Of a DNA stretch of 64,000 nt, positions 50,989 through 60,223 are shown piece after piece. Origin of the DNA: Larkinella rosea (GTDB taxonomy: Bacteria > Bacteroidota > Bacteroidia > Cytophagales > Spirosomataceae); NCBI RefSeq assembly GCF_003858635.1, contig NZ_RQJO01000009.1:620001-684000 (forward strand). The letters are read 5' to 3'. Made by a program: the position numbers and the translations under genes. The notes below the pieces were generated by a model, which saw nothing but the letters and a program-made list of their open reading frames with translations, ran no database searches and was not told the DNA's origin. The number at the start of each line of letters is the position of its first letter. Position 1 is the stretch's first letter.

Positions 50989-51207
50989 ATGATTATTATT
51001 TCCGGCGCGCACCTGGCCGCCATGCTTCCCGGCTGTAAATACACAATTGTGGCTAATTCCTTAATGAGTGGCAACGAAGCACTGCTGTTTTGTCAAAAAC
51101 TGAACGTGTCCTGGCCGGTCGCCGAGCTGCTTTCAGACGCGGATATTCGGGATCAGGTGTTCAGCTCCTTACGAATCGCCATTCCGGAAAACGCGCCGAG
51201 TGTGTAA
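50989..51207 (+). CDS. Small hypothetical protein downstream of the S24 repressor
   Basis: This is a 72-residue frame starting 4 bp after the repressor stop, which suggests translational coupling. It begins MIIISGAHLAAMLPG and has a moderately hydrophobic N-terminal half but no clear membrane helix, motif or recognised family. It ends just before the terminator at 51220-51260, consistent with being the last gene of a two-gene transcript. I cannot exclude a chance frame. Confidence 0.4.
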   Translation: MIIISGAHLAAMLPGCKYTIVANSLMSGNEALLFCQKLNVSWPVAELLSDADIRDQVFSSLRIAIPENAPSV

Positions 51208-51219
51208 AAGCAACTGCAC

Positions 51220-51260
51220 AAGATAAAAAAGAGAGCTTTGCCTGCTCCCTTTTTCATCTT
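51220..51260. terminator. Bidirectional intrinsic terminator
   Basis: A 17-bp stem pairs 51220-51236 with 51244-51260 at 15 positions, with a 7-base loop and A- and T-rich flanks on either side. It separates the convergent repressor operon and cystathionine synthase-type gene. Confidence 0.82.
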
Positions 51261-51268
51261 GGTATACA

Positions 51269-52486
51269 TCAGGATAAACCGATTTTCTCGTCCTGAAAAA
51301 CCGGTTCCAGAGCGGCCAGCGCCTGGCTCAGATCCCCGATTAAATCCTCCACGTTTTCAATACCAACCGAATAGCGGATCAGGCTTTCGGGAATCCCAAG
51401 CTGGGCGCGCTGTTCCGTTGTCAGTTCGACGTGGCTGGTGGTGCGCGGTGGTCCGGCCAGGGTGCTCACCGACCCCAGGCTGGCGGCCAGATGCACAAAC
51501 CGGAGGCTGGTTAGAAACGTTTTGACGTCTTCGTAGTCGCCGTTCAGCGCAAAGCTCATGACGCCACCAAAACCGCTCATCTGCGCGGCAGCAATTTCGT
51601 GGCCGGGATGTGTTTCGAGCCCGGGGTAAAACACGTCGCTGATTTTGGGGTGCGCTTTCAAAAACCGGGCAATTTTCAGCGCCGACGCATTTTGCCGCTC
51701 GATCCGGAGTTCCAGCGTTTTCATGCCGCGCGCAATCAGATAGGCCGGGTCGGCCTGCAAACTGGCCCCGTTGATTTCCCGAAACCGGAACACTTTTTCG
51801 ACCAGTTCCTTTTTTCCGCACAACAAACCACCCATCGCGTCGGAATGGCCGCCGAGAAACTTGGTCGCACTGTGCAGTACCAGATCGGCACCGAGTTTCA
51901 GCGGATTCTGGTTGATCGGCGTCGCGAACGTATTATCGACCACGACCACGGCACCCACCTGATGAGCGGCCGCCGATAAGCGTTTAATATCGACCACTTT
52001 CAGCGTTGGATTCGTCGGTGTTTCCAGGTATACCAGGTCGCAGCCTTTTGCCATTTCGGCTTCCATCGCTTCGTGATTCCCGGTTTCGCAGAGCCTTACG
52101 TCGATCTGGTATGAAGGAAGGAAATCCAGAAAAAGCCGACTGGTTCCGCCGTACGTATCCTTGATCGAAACCACCCGTTTTCCGGGACCGAGCAGCGCAA
52201 ACAACGTGTTACTGATTGCGCCCATGCCGGTCGCAAACGAAGTGGCGGCCTCGGCGCTTTCGAGGATACGAATTTTTTCCTCGAGTACATGCACCGTCGG
52301 ATTGGTATTCCGGCTGTAAATATGACCGTCGGCTTTTCCGGTCGCGACCTCATACCAGTCGTCGAGATCGTGGTACGCAAACGCCACACTTTTTACGACC
52401 GGCGAGGTGACTGCGCCATTGGCGAAGGATTCGGTTTCACCCGCCCAAACGGATGCCGTTCCTTTATTTTGTTCAGATAAATCCAT
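51269..52486 (-). CDS. PLP-dependent trans-sulfuration enzyme (cystathionine gamma-synthase type)
   Basis: The 405-residue fold type I enzyme has YSRNTNPTVHVLEEKIR (phosphate and PLP-contacting region), a Cys/Met-metabolism signature (DLVLHSATKFLGGHSDAMGG) with the PLP-binding Lys near residue 208, and VVVVDNTFATP before it. The C-terminal SLGSVSTLAGPPRTTSHVEL block is typical. Family members make cystathionine from an acylated homoserine, or break Met or cystathionine. The sequence does not separate these uses. It is a single gene, with a divergent SusC upstream. Confidence 0.9.
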   Translation of the reverse strand: MDLSEQNKGTASVWAGETESFANGAVTSPVVKSVAFAYHDLDDWYEVATGKADGHIYSRNTNPTVHVLEEKIRILESAEAATSFATGMGAISNTLFALLGPGKRVVSIKDTYGGTSRLFLDFLPSYQIDVRLCETGNHEAMEAEMAKGCDLVYLETPTNPTLKVVDIKRLSAAAHQVGAVVVVDNTFATPINQNPLKLGADLVLHSATKFLGGHSDAMGGLLCGKKELVEKVFRFREINGASLQADPAYLIARGMKTLELRIERQNASALKIARFLKAHPKISDVFYPGLETHPGHEIAAAQMSGFGGVMSFALNGDYEDVKTFLTSLRFVHLAASLGSVSTLAGPPRTTSHVELTTEQRAQLGIPESLIRYSVGIENVEDLIGDLSQALAALEPVFQDEKIGLS

Positions 52487-52606
52487 TATTAATGACGTAA
52501 GTGACCGAAGAATCTACGTTTAATAGCAAAAATTGCAAAATTTTGGATAAATGTTCACCTTGCCATGCGAATACTTAATATGATCATTTAAAACGTATGA
52601 GAAACT

Positions 52607-55600
52607 ATGAAACAAAAGCTACGGATTTTTTTGGGCGTGATCGGGCTGTTTTGCTCATCGCTGGCGGTGGCGCAGCAGATCGAAGTCAGTGGACGGGTGA
52701 CGAGCGACGGCGACGGAGGTGCCCTGCCAGGCGTTAACGTTTCGGTGAAAGGTACCACCACCGGGACCTTGACGGACGCCGATGGCCGGTACAACCTGCG
52801 GGTAACACCGGGGAATACCGTGATGGTTTTCAGTTACATCGGTTTTGAAACCCAGGAAATTACAGTCGAAAATCGCCGGAGCATCAACATTTCGTTGAAA
52901 ACGGACACCAAGATGCTGAACGAAGTGGTGGTGACGGCCCTGGGAATCAGTCGCGAAAAGAAAGCGTTGGGGTATGCGTCGCAGAGTGTCAATTCGGACG
53001 AACTGGTGCAAAACCGGCAGACGAACATGGTCAATGCCTTGCAGGGCAAAGTGGCCGGGGTGACCATTTCCAGTACCGGTGGAGCGCCCGGTCAGGGTGC
53101 CAGGATTCTGATTCGCGGCATTAACTCCATCGATGCCACCCGCGACAACCAGCCGCTGTTCGTGGTCGACGGCGTTTTGTTCGACAACAGCACCTCGACG
53201 GGCACCACCAATTCGGGGGCCGAATTCCGGGGCATGTCGAACCGGGCAGCCGACATCAATCCCGATGATATCGAGACGGTTAACATTTTGAAAGGCGGGG
53301 CCGCCACGGCTTTATACGGGTTGCGGGGCGCCAACGGCGTTGTGGTGATTACAACCAAATCGGGAAAAACCGGTGCCTTGCGGGGAAATTTCAGCAGCAC
53401 GTTCGGGATAGACAATGTCAATAAGTTTCCGGAAGTGCAGGATAAGTATACCATTGGTTATTCGGGTGTTTACAATCCGCAGGACTTTTTCCCTTCCTGG
53501 GGACCAACCGTCGCGGAAGCGATCAAGATCGACCCGACGCACCCACAGAAATTGTACAATCACTTTAAAGACGCCTACAATACCGGGAAACAGTACCAGA
53601 ACAATCTGTCGTTTTCGGGTGGCAACGAAAAGATCAATTTTCTGTCGTCGATTGGTCATTTGAAGCAGGAGGGCGTTATTCCGTTCACGGATTTCGAAAA
53701 ACTGTCGGTGCGGTTAAATACCAACGTCAAGTTCAGCGACCGGTTTACGACCAACGCCAATTTGAACTTTATCAATTCGGGCGGAGATCGTTACAATGCC
53801 GATCGCTACAACGAAAGCCTGAGTTACTGGTCGCCCCGCTACGACGTTCGGGATTACCTGAACGCGGACGGTTCGTACAAAGCGTATAGCCCCGATAACG
53901 GCAACCCGATTTACGGGGCGATGACCAACAAACTGCGCGATAACGTCAACCGGATGGTGGGCGGTCTGAATTTCGTTTACACGCCCCTGAAGTGGCTGTC
54001 GTTCAATTACCGCGTGGGGCTGGATACGTACTCGGAAGATCGGAAGCGGACAGCGCCCGGCCCAACGGGTAGGGCGGGGGAGCTAACCTTCGAAGACAAT
54101 GAACTGGGGTTTGTGTACCAGTATCACACCAATTTCCGGGCCATTACCTCGACCTTTGCGGCCAGTGCGACCACCAAATTTGGCGAAAGCCTGAACGCAA
54201 CGCTGCGGCTGGGGTACGACCTGTACGACCGCCGGATCCGGAGTTTTGGTGCGGAAGGCAACGAACTGACGGTGTATAACTACTTCGATTTGCGGAATGC
54301 CAAGACGATCACGCCCTCGCAGTCGGCGGAGGATTACCGGCTGATGGGCATTTTCGGCGAATTAACCTTCGATTACAAGGATTTCCTGTTCCTGACGCTG
54401 ACGGGCCGGAACGACGTAACGTCCTCGCTGCTGGCACCGAACAACTCGTTCTTTTATCCGTCGGCCAGCCTGGGCTACGTCTTTTCGAATCAACTGAAAC
54501 TACCGGCGTTCATTACAATGGGGAAATTGCGGGCGTCGTACGCCAAAATCGGGAAAGATGCGGCTCCGTATTCGACGGTTTCCGGCTACGCTTCCTACCT
54601 GAATTTACCATCCGGATCGACCGGTTTTACCCGCGGAGCGTTACTTGGTGACCCGAATCTGCGACCGGAGTTCACGGATACCTACGAAGGTGGTCTGGAA
54701 ATGAGTTTCCTGAACAACCGGCTGGGCGTGGACTTGACCTATTACCATTCGATCAGCAAAGACCAGATTATTCAGGTCGATGTGACGTCTTCGACGGGGT
54801 ACGTAAAGGCCGCTATTAACTCCGGTTCGATGCGGAACAAAGGGATTGAACTGATTCTGCGCGGAACGCCCGTTCGGAAAGGAAAACTGAGCTGGGATGT
54901 TAACCTAAACTTTTCGGCCAACCGCAACAAAATTCTCAGCCTGCGGAACGGGTTGACGGAAATCAATTACGCTTCGCAGTTCGGTTATTCGAGTTCGACG
55001 GTGACGATGAAACTGATTCCGGGGTATGCCTACGGCAATCTTTACGGCCGGACGTACAAACGCTATTACGCCAATGCCGTTGACGAAAATCCGACGGTTC
55101 TGGATAAAGACCGCCCGGTTGTAATTGGGGCCAACGGTTTTCCGGTCATCAGTACGGCGCAGAAACTGATCGCCAATTCGCAGCCCAAATGGATCGGTGG
55201 GATTACGAATACGGTGCGCTACGGCAATTTTTCGCTGGCGGTTTTGTTTGACGCCCGCGTGGGACAATATCGCTACAACCAATTGGACAACTTTTTTGCC
55301 GCCTTCGGGATCGCCAAATACACGGAAGATCGCAACGATACCAAAGTGTTCGACGGCGTGCTGGCCGACGGAACCCGGAACACCAAACCGGTTTGGCTGG
55401 GGCAGGGCAAAGGGCCGGACGGCGTCGATTATACCAACGGTTTTTACCGGAATGTCTACCGGGGCGTGTCTGAAAACTTCATCGAAGATGCTTCCTGGGT
55501 CCGGCTACGGTCCGCCAGCCTATCGTATAACTTACCGTCATCCATTCTTAAAAACACGTTTCTTAAAAGTGTACGGTTAAGTGCAACGGGTAATAACCTC

Positions 55601-55735
55601 GCTTTGTGGACCGGTTATTCGGGTTACGATCCCGAAACCAGTTCGACGAATAGCGGCAGCAATGTCGATGGCTTCACCGGATTTACGTATCCGGCGCTGC
55701 GCAGCCTGTTGTTCACCCTGAATGTCGGTTTTTAA
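52607..55735 (+). CDS. SusC/RagA family TonB-linked outer-membrane receptor
   Basis: The 1042-residue receptor has a signal peptide ending SLAVAQQ. Next come a carboxypeptidase-regulatory-like domain (VSGRVTSDGDGGALPGVNVSVKGTTTG, about 25-105), the SusC motif VVVTALGISREKKALGYASQSV and the plug (MVNALQGKVAGVTI, LFVVDGVLF, ATALYGLRGANGVVVITTK). The barrel ends in LRSLLFTLNVGF. It is followed 23 bp later by a SusD-like gene. No degradative enzyme is adjacent, so the ligand could be a glycan, peptide or other nutrient. About 120 bp separates its start from the divergent PLP enzyme gene. Confidence 0.95.
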   Translation: MKQKLRIFLGVIGLFCSSLAVAQQIEVSGRVTSDGDGGALPGVNVSVKGTTTGTLTDADGRYNLRVTPGNTVMVFSYIGFETQEITVENRRSINISLKTDTKMLNEVVVTALGISREKKALGYASQSVNSDELVQNRQTNMVNALQGKVAGVTISSTGGAPGQGARILIRGINSIDATRDNQPLFVVDGVLFDNSTSTGTTNSGAEFRGMSNRAADINPDDIETVNILKGGAATALYGLRGANGVVVITTKSGKTGALRGNFSSTFGIDNVNKFPEVQDKYTIGYSGVYNPQDFFPSWGPTVAEAIKIDPTHPQKLYNHFKDAYNTGKQYQNNLSFSGGNEKINFLSSIGHLKQEGVIPFTDFEKLSVRLNTNVKFSDRFTTNANLNFINSGGDRYNADRYNESLSYWSPRYDVRDYLNADGSYKAYSPDNGNPIYGAMTNKLRDNVNRMVGGLNFVYTPLKWLSFNYRVGLDTYSEDRKRTAPGPTGRAGELTFEDNELGFVYQYHTNFRAITSTFAASATTKFGESLNATLRLGYDLYDRRIRSFGAEGNELTVYNYFDLRNAKTITPSQSAEDYRLMGIFGELTFDYKDFLFLTLTGRNDVTSSLLAPNNSFFYPSASLGYVFSNQLKLPAFITMGKLRASYAKIGKDAAPYSTVSGYASYLNLPSGSTGFTRGALLGDPNLRPEFTDTYEGGLEMSFLNNRLGVDLTYYHSISKDQIIQVDVTSSTGYVKAAINSGSMRNKGIELILRGTPVRKGKLSWDVNLNFSANRNKILSLRNGLTEINYASQFGYSSSTVTMKLIPGYAYGNLYGRTYKRYYANAVDENPTVLDKDRPVVIGANGFPVISTAQKLIANSQPKWIGGITNTVRYGNFSLAVLFDARVGQYRYNQLDNFFAAFGIAKYTEDRNDTKVFDGVLADGTRNTKPVWLGQGKGPDGVDYTNGFYRNVYRGVSENFIEDASWVRLRSASLSYNLPSSILKNTFLKSVRLSATGNNLALWTGYSGYDPETSSTNSGSNVDGFTGFTYPALRSLLFTLNVGF

Positions 55736-55758
55736 AAACACTTTATTTCCTGACAACC

Positions 55759-57174
55759 ATGAAATTCAATCATAAATCGATATTTCCGCTGCTGACCCTG
55801 CTGCTGATTGGCCTGGGTGGGTGCAAGGATTACTTTGACCTGAAAGACAATCCGAACCTGATTGCGAATCCGCCACTGGCGTCGTTGCTTTCGACCACGA
55901 CTCAAAAAACCGCCCTGAACTCGCAGCGGGTCGCCAATACGACGTCTTATTTTGTGCAATACCTCGCCAATCCGGGAACCGCCGGATCGACGGATACCTA
56001 TCAGGTAACGGATTATACCGCAACCTGGGATGCGGTTTATTTCGGAATGGCCGACCTGTATGACCTGAAAAAGATGGCGCAGGAGCAGGGCGCTTCCGAA
56101 TACGTTGGGGTGGCCGATGTCATGCTGGCGTATCACCTGACGCTGATTGCCGACGTGTTTGGCTCGGCTCCGTTCTCCGATGCCTTTACCGGCACCACGC
56201 TGACGCCGAAGTACGATACCGGCGAAACGCTGTATACTACCGCTTTAACCTTATTGAATGAAGCCATTACCGAACTGGCCAAAACCGATTCGAAAGTGAA
56301 GCTGGCCGGTTCCAACGATTTGATTCACAAAGGAAACACGGCCGCATGGACGAAAACCGCTTATGCGCTGAAAGCCCGGATGCTGAATAAAGTGTCGAAG
56401 CAGGCGACCTACAAACCGGCCGATGTGCTGGATGCGGTTTCGAAATCGTATACTTCCAATGCCGACGATGCGCAGATGTCGTCGTTTCTGCTGCGGAATC
56501 CGTGGGCGCAGGTGGCCCGCGACAACGCGGCTCTGCTGCTCGATGGCTGGCTTTCCAGTCAGTTGGTCAATCATTTGAACGGGGTGACCTACGGCGTTTT
56601 TGACCCGCGCATTGAAAAAATTACGGATAAAACCGTCAACAACGATTACAAAGGCACCCGGAACGGGCAGGGCAATGTGGGCGGAAACAACACCACCAAA
56701 GACGAAAATTACATTTCGCTGAACTCCCCGTTGACGGGTGACGCGTCGCCTTTGCTGATTGCGACGTTCTCAGAAATGAAATTTGTCGAAGCTGAAGCCG
56801 CTTTCCGGGCGGGTGACAAGGCGCGCGCATACACGGCTTACCTGGCTGGAATTACTGCAAATATGGACAAATACGGTGTAGCGGCAGCTGCAAGAGATGC
56901 CTACCTGGCCAATCCGGCTGTCGGGGTCGGTTCGGCGGCCCTGACGATCGACCTGATTTTCAAGGAGAAATATGTCGCAACGTACCTGAATCCGGAAGCC
57001 TGGAACGACGCCCGCCGTTATGATTACAAATACAAGGGGTTCACGCTTCCGCTGAATGCCGCCCTGCCGACCTTCATCCGCCGGGCTGCCTACCCGAACG
57101 GCGAAACTGCGAAAAACGGCGTCAACGTTCCGGCCGAAGTACCCCTGTCGACACCGCTTTCGTGGGATAAATAG
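55759..57174 (+). CDS. SusD/RagB-like nutrient-binding outer-membrane lipoprotein
   Basis: The 471-residue protein has a lipoprotein signal ending LLIGLGGC (Cys about residue 22). It follows the SusD-like_2 pattern rather than classical SusD: YFVQYLANPGTAGSTDTYQ, YFGMADLYDLKKMAQEQGA, LTLIADVFGSAPFSDAF, a central AYALKARMLNKVS TPR segment and a C-terminal IFKEKYVATYLNPEAWNDARRY block. This subfamily often pairs with SusC proteins of unknown ligand. It is co-transcribed with the upstream SusC. The stop is followed by an inverted repeat that may end the transcript. Confidence 0.92.
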   Translation: MKFNHKSIFPLLTLLLIGLGGCKDYFDLKDNPNLIANPPLASLLSTTTQKTALNSQRVANTTSYFVQYLANPGTAGSTDTYQVTDYTATWDAVYFGMADLYDLKKMAQEQGASEYVGVADVMLAYHLTLIADVFGSAPFSDAFTGTTLTPKYDTGETLYTTALTLLNEAITELAKTDSKVKLAGSNDLIHKGNTAAWTKTAYALKARMLNKVSKQATYKPADVLDAVSKSYTSNADDAQMSSFLLRNPWAQVARDNAALLLDGWLSSQLVNHLNGVTYGVFDPRIEKITDKTVNNDYKGTRNGQGNVGGNNTTKDENYISLNSPLTGDASPLLIATFSEMKFVEAEAAFRAGDKARAYTAYLAGITANMDKYGVAAAARDAYLANPAVGVGSAALTIDLIFKEKYVATYLNPEAWNDARRYDYKYKGFTLPLNAALPTFIRRAAYPNGETAKNGVNVPAEVPLSTPLSWDK

Positions 57175-57185
57175 GTAGGTTCGGT

Positions 57186-57261
57186 TTACGGTTTTCAGTT
57201 CACGGTGGCTGACGCGTTCCTGTTGTAGCTTGCGTCAGCCACCGTGAACTGAAAACCGTAA
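57186..57261. repeat. 30-bp perfect inverted repeat of the TTACGGTTTTC...CTGACGC family
   Basis: The arms 57186-57215 and 57232-57261 are exact reverse complements with a 16-bp loop. Flanking bases (CGGT/ACCG) extend the pairing imperfectly. It shares TTTACGGTTTTC, ACGGTGG and CTGACGC with the repeat at 43940-44034. It lies just after a SusD stop, so it may act as a terminator. Confidence 0.88.
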
Positions 57262-57670
57262 CCGAAAATGGTAAACCGCGCAATAAACTTTCGCATCTCC
57301 AATAAAACCGCCCCTTCATCGTTATTAATCTGGATGTTGGTTGGAAATCCATAATTTGTTTGTAGATTACACATCTGTATCGACTTTCTCTAGTCTTTCA
57401 GTTCCACCCCTCTTTTATCTATCAGGAAATTCGTTGGGAAACGTCCCGGCGTTTACTAATTTAGCTCTTACTTTTAAGGATTATTTGGTCTCTTTTTTGC
57501 ACATAATCCATTCGGGAATTAACCAAAGCGGTTTTTGTAACCCGAAAAGATATTGACTGGCAAAAAATAGCCCTGATGAACCATGGTTCATTACCTATTC
57601 ACTTAGAAGGGCCGATTAACTTTCACAAAACAGATTCTAAAAAATCGGCCGAATTTTTAACTATTCGTTT
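57262..57670. other. Gene-free leader region of the desaturase with a 16-bp palindrome and a hairpin
   Basis: No convincing gene is present; a 71-codon frame at 57341 lacks any recognisable feature. ATGAACCATGGTTCAT (57576-57591) is a perfect 16-bp palindrome of TetR-operator size. GGCCGATT (57610-57617) pairs with AATCGGCC (57643-57650), 20 bp before the desaturase ATG, and could form a leader hairpin. Both are candidates for control of the desaturase, but no regulator is adjacent. Confidence 0.45.
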
Positions 57671-58792
57671 ATGGTAAACCCATTGAAATTCAACACCACG
57701 AATCGGTCTCAGTTTTTCTCCACCGTCCGCCAGCGTGTCAATGTCCACTTCAAGGAAAAAGGCCTTTCGCCCCACGCCAACGGCGCGATGTGGGCCAAAG
57801 CCACATTCTTCATGACGGGTTACCTGACGCTTTACGGCCTGATTTTGTCAAATCAGTTTGGTACCTGGACGATGCTGGCAATGGCGTTGGTGTTGGGGGC
57901 TTTTGCGGCTTTTATCGGTTTCAATGTTTCGCACGATGCCATCCACGGCGCATTTTCGTCGCGTAGTTGGGTAAACCGCCTGGTGGCTTCCAGTTTTTAC
58001 CTGATCGGAGCCAATCCGTATGTCTGGAAAATCACGCACAATGTGGTGCATCACACCTATACCAACATTCCCGGCCACGACGAAGACATTGAAATTGCGC
58101 CCGGTTTGATCCGCGTCGATGTCGATGAACCCCTGCGTCCGTGGCAGCGGTTTCAGCAGTGGTACGCCTTTCCGCTCTACTCACTGGCGTCGCTTTCGTG
58201 GGTTTTTCGCAAGGATTTCCTCAAGTTTTTCAAGAAAACCATTGGGCAGTGCGACAACACAAACCATCCCCGGAAAGAATACATCACCTTGTTTGCTACT
58301 AAAATTGGCTATTATGTTTTCTTCATCGTCGTGCCATTACTGGTGCTCGATCTGCCCTGGTGGCAGTTTGCGATCGGTTTTGTCTTGATGCACATGGTAG
58401 AAGGGCTGGTGTTGGGACTGGTTTTTCAACTAGCGCACGTTGTTGAGGGAACCACCTTTCCGGTGCCGGTCGAAGGGGTTGGAATGCAGGAAGCCTGGGC
58501 GGTTCACCAGATGCAGACCACGGCCAACTTTGCGCCCAACTCCGCGCTGGCGGCTTTTCTGTGCGGAGGATTGAACCGCCAGATCGAGCACCACCTCTTT
58601 CCGAAAATCTGCCACATTCACTATCCGGTTATTACGGCCATTGTCCGACAAACCGCGCATGAATTTGACCTGCCGTACATCGAAAACCCGAGTTTTTCGT
58701 CCGCCTTGTCTTCGCATTACCGGCTCCTGAAAAAATTGGGGAGAGAACCCGTGCCGGTTTGTGTCTCCGAACCGGCGGGCGTTCCGGTTTAG
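57671..58792 (+). CDS. Membrane fatty acid (acyl-CoA/lipid) desaturase
   Basis: The 373-residue integral membrane enzyme has three histidine boxes: HDAIH (about residue 88), HNVVHH (about 122) and QIEHH (about 305). The third, with Gln as first residue, is typical of front-end or linoleoyl-CoA-type desaturases. Four or so hydrophobic segments surround them. It introduces a double bond into fatty acyl chains using oxygen and iron. No N-terminal cytochrome b5 domain is fused. It is followed by a fatty acid synthesis gene (fabF) after a REP-like unit, suggesting a lipid-metabolism pairing. The promoter region contains a perfect 16-bp palindrome. Confidence 0.92.
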   Translation: MVNPLKFNTTNRSQFFSTVRQRVNVHFKEKGLSPHANGAMWAKATFFMTGYLTLYGLILSNQFGTWTMLAMALVLGAFAAFIGFNVSHDAIHGAFSSRSWVNRLVASSFYLIGANPYVWKITHNVVHHTYTNIPGHDEDIEIAPGLIRVDVDEPLRPWQRFQQWYAFPLYSLASLSWVFRKDFLKFFKKTIGQCDNTNHPRKEYITLFATKIGYYVFFIVVPLLVLDLPWWQFAIGFVLMHMVEGLVLGLVFQLAHVVEGTTFPVPVEGVGMQEAWAVHQMQTTANFAPNSALAAFLCGGLNRQIEHHLFPKICHIHYPVITAIVRQTAHEFDLPYIENPSFSSALSSHYRLLKKLGREPVPVCVSEPAGVPV

Positions 58793-58837
58793 CCGGGTCA
58801 TTTTTGTGAAAAAATTGATCACTACCCGAATGTAAAT

Positions 58838-58863
58838 CTCACGGACTTTAGTCCGTGGGTACG
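58838..58863. repeat. Single REP-like unit with CACGGACT-TT-AGTCCGTG palindrome
   Basis: One copy of the 26-27-bp unit that occurs as an inverted pair at 13338-13429, here unpaired. It lies between the desaturase and fabF genes. Confidence 0.75.
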
Positions 58864-58951
58864 GAACCTAAATTCATTCCGACGTTTTATCCCACAAAGG
58901 AAGTCGCTTTCTTTGCGGACACATTTTCGGAATACTCACTTTTAGGTTCAC

Positions 58952-60196
58952 ATGTTACACCGGGTTGTTATTACAGGATTAGGTGCATTTACTCCCATTG
59001 GTACGGATATTTCGACGTTCTGGCGTCAGGTAGTAGAGGGCCAGTCGGCCTTTGCCCCCATAAACCGTTTCGATGCCTCCCAGTTTCGGACGCAGTTCGC
59101 GGCAGAAATTACGAATTTTGACCCTTCGCAGTACCTAAACCGCGCCGACATCAAACGGACCGACCGGTTTACCCAATACGCCCTCATTGCGGCCGATCAG
59201 GCCATCAAAGACTCCGGTTTTGAGCTGGAAAAAATGGACCCCTTCGATGTCGGGGTGATTTGGGGATCGGGACAAGGTGGGACGGAAACCCTTGAAGATC
59301 AGACGAAAGAGTTTGTGCTGGGCGACGGCCATCCCCGGTTTAGTCCGTTTATGATTCCGAAAGTACTCATCAACCTGGCTTCCGGTTTGATCTCGATCCG
59401 CAGCGGTTTTAGGGGCATCAACTACACGGCGGTTTCGGCCTGCGCGAGTTCCAATTCTGCCCTGATGGACGCTTTCAATTACATCCGGCTCGGGAAAGCC
59501 AAAATCATCGTCAGTGGCGGTTCCGACGCGCCCATTACGCCCTCGTCGTTCGGCGGGTATTGTTCCATGAAAGCCATGTCGACCCAGAATGCCAATCCTG
59601 CAACGGCTTCGCGGCCGTTCGATGTCGATCGCGACGGTTTTGTGATGGGCGAAGGCGCGGGCGCGATTGTGCTCGAAGAATACGAACACGCCGTTCAGCG
59701 CGGGGCCACGATCTACGGCGAAATGATCGGCGCGGCCATGACCGCCGACGCGTACCACATAACGGCTACGCATCCGGATGGGGTGGGAGCCACCAAAGCC
59801 ATGCAACTGGCGCTGAAGGAAGCCAAACTCAATATCGAAGACCTCGATTACCTGAACGCCCACGCGACGTCGACGCCGGTGGGCGATTTGTCGGAAATGA
59901 ACGCCGTAGCCCGCTTGACCGGAAATAAAAAAACAAAACTGCAGATCAGCGCGACCAAGTCGATCACCGGCCACCTGATGGGAGCCGCCGGGGCCATTGA
60001 AGCCATCGTTTGCCTGCTGGCCCTGCGCGACAACGTCATTCCGCCGACTATTAACACCGAAGTGCGCGACCCGGCGATTCCCGAAACCCTGAACCTCGTG
60101 CTGAACGAAGCCGTCCGCACGAACGTCAAAACCGCCATGAGCAACACCTTCGGGTTCGGTGGACACAACGGAATTGTGGTTTTTCAAAAGATATAA
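58952..60196 (+). CDS. fabF: Beta-ketoacyl-ACP synthase II
   Basis: The 414-residue condensing enzyme starts MLHRVVITGLGAFTPIGTD. The catalytic Cys is in AVSACASSNSALMDA (about residue 164), and the two His are in HATSTPVGD (about 305) and GHLMGAAGAIE (about 340). The GEGAGAIVLEEYEHA and NTFGFGGHNG glycine-rich loops are present. It elongates acyl-ACP with malonyl-ACP in fatty acid synthesis in the cytoplasm. No acyl carrier protein gene precedes it, unlike the canonical acpP-fabF pair, so it could be a second copy or a specialised elongation enzyme. It lies downstream of the desaturase. Confidence 0.92.
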   Translation: MLHRVVITGLGAFTPIGTDISTFWRQVVEGQSAFAPINRFDASQFRTQFAAEITNFDPSQYLNRADIKRTDRFTQYALIAADQAIKDSGFELEKMDPFDVGVIWGSGQGGTETLEDQTKEFVLGDGHPRFSPFMIPKVLINLASGLISIRSGFRGINYTAVSACASSNSALMDAFNYIRLGKAKIIVSGGSDAPITPSSFGGYCSMKAMSTQNANPATASRPFDVDRDGFVMGEGAGAIVLEEYEHAVQRGATIYGEMIGAAMTADAYHITATHPDGVGATKAMQLALKEAKLNIEDLDYLNAHATSTPVGDLSEMNAVARLTGNKKTKLQISATKSITGHLMGAAGAIEAIVCLLALRDNVIPPTINTEVRDPAIPETLNLVLNEAVRTNVKTAMSNTFGFGGHNGIVVFQKI

Positions 60197-60223
60197 GCGC
60201 AAAAACCGATCGGACTCCGGCGT

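Noticed and set aside
57341-57556. 71-codon frame in the gap before the desaturase
   Set aside because: Its composition is unlike neighbouring genes, no family or membrane pattern stands out, and the region has regulatory palindromes instead.
59135-60202. 355-codon frame opposite fabF
   Set aside because: It is antisense to fabF and made of Gly/Arg/His-rich shadow sequence. No start signal or domain was seen.
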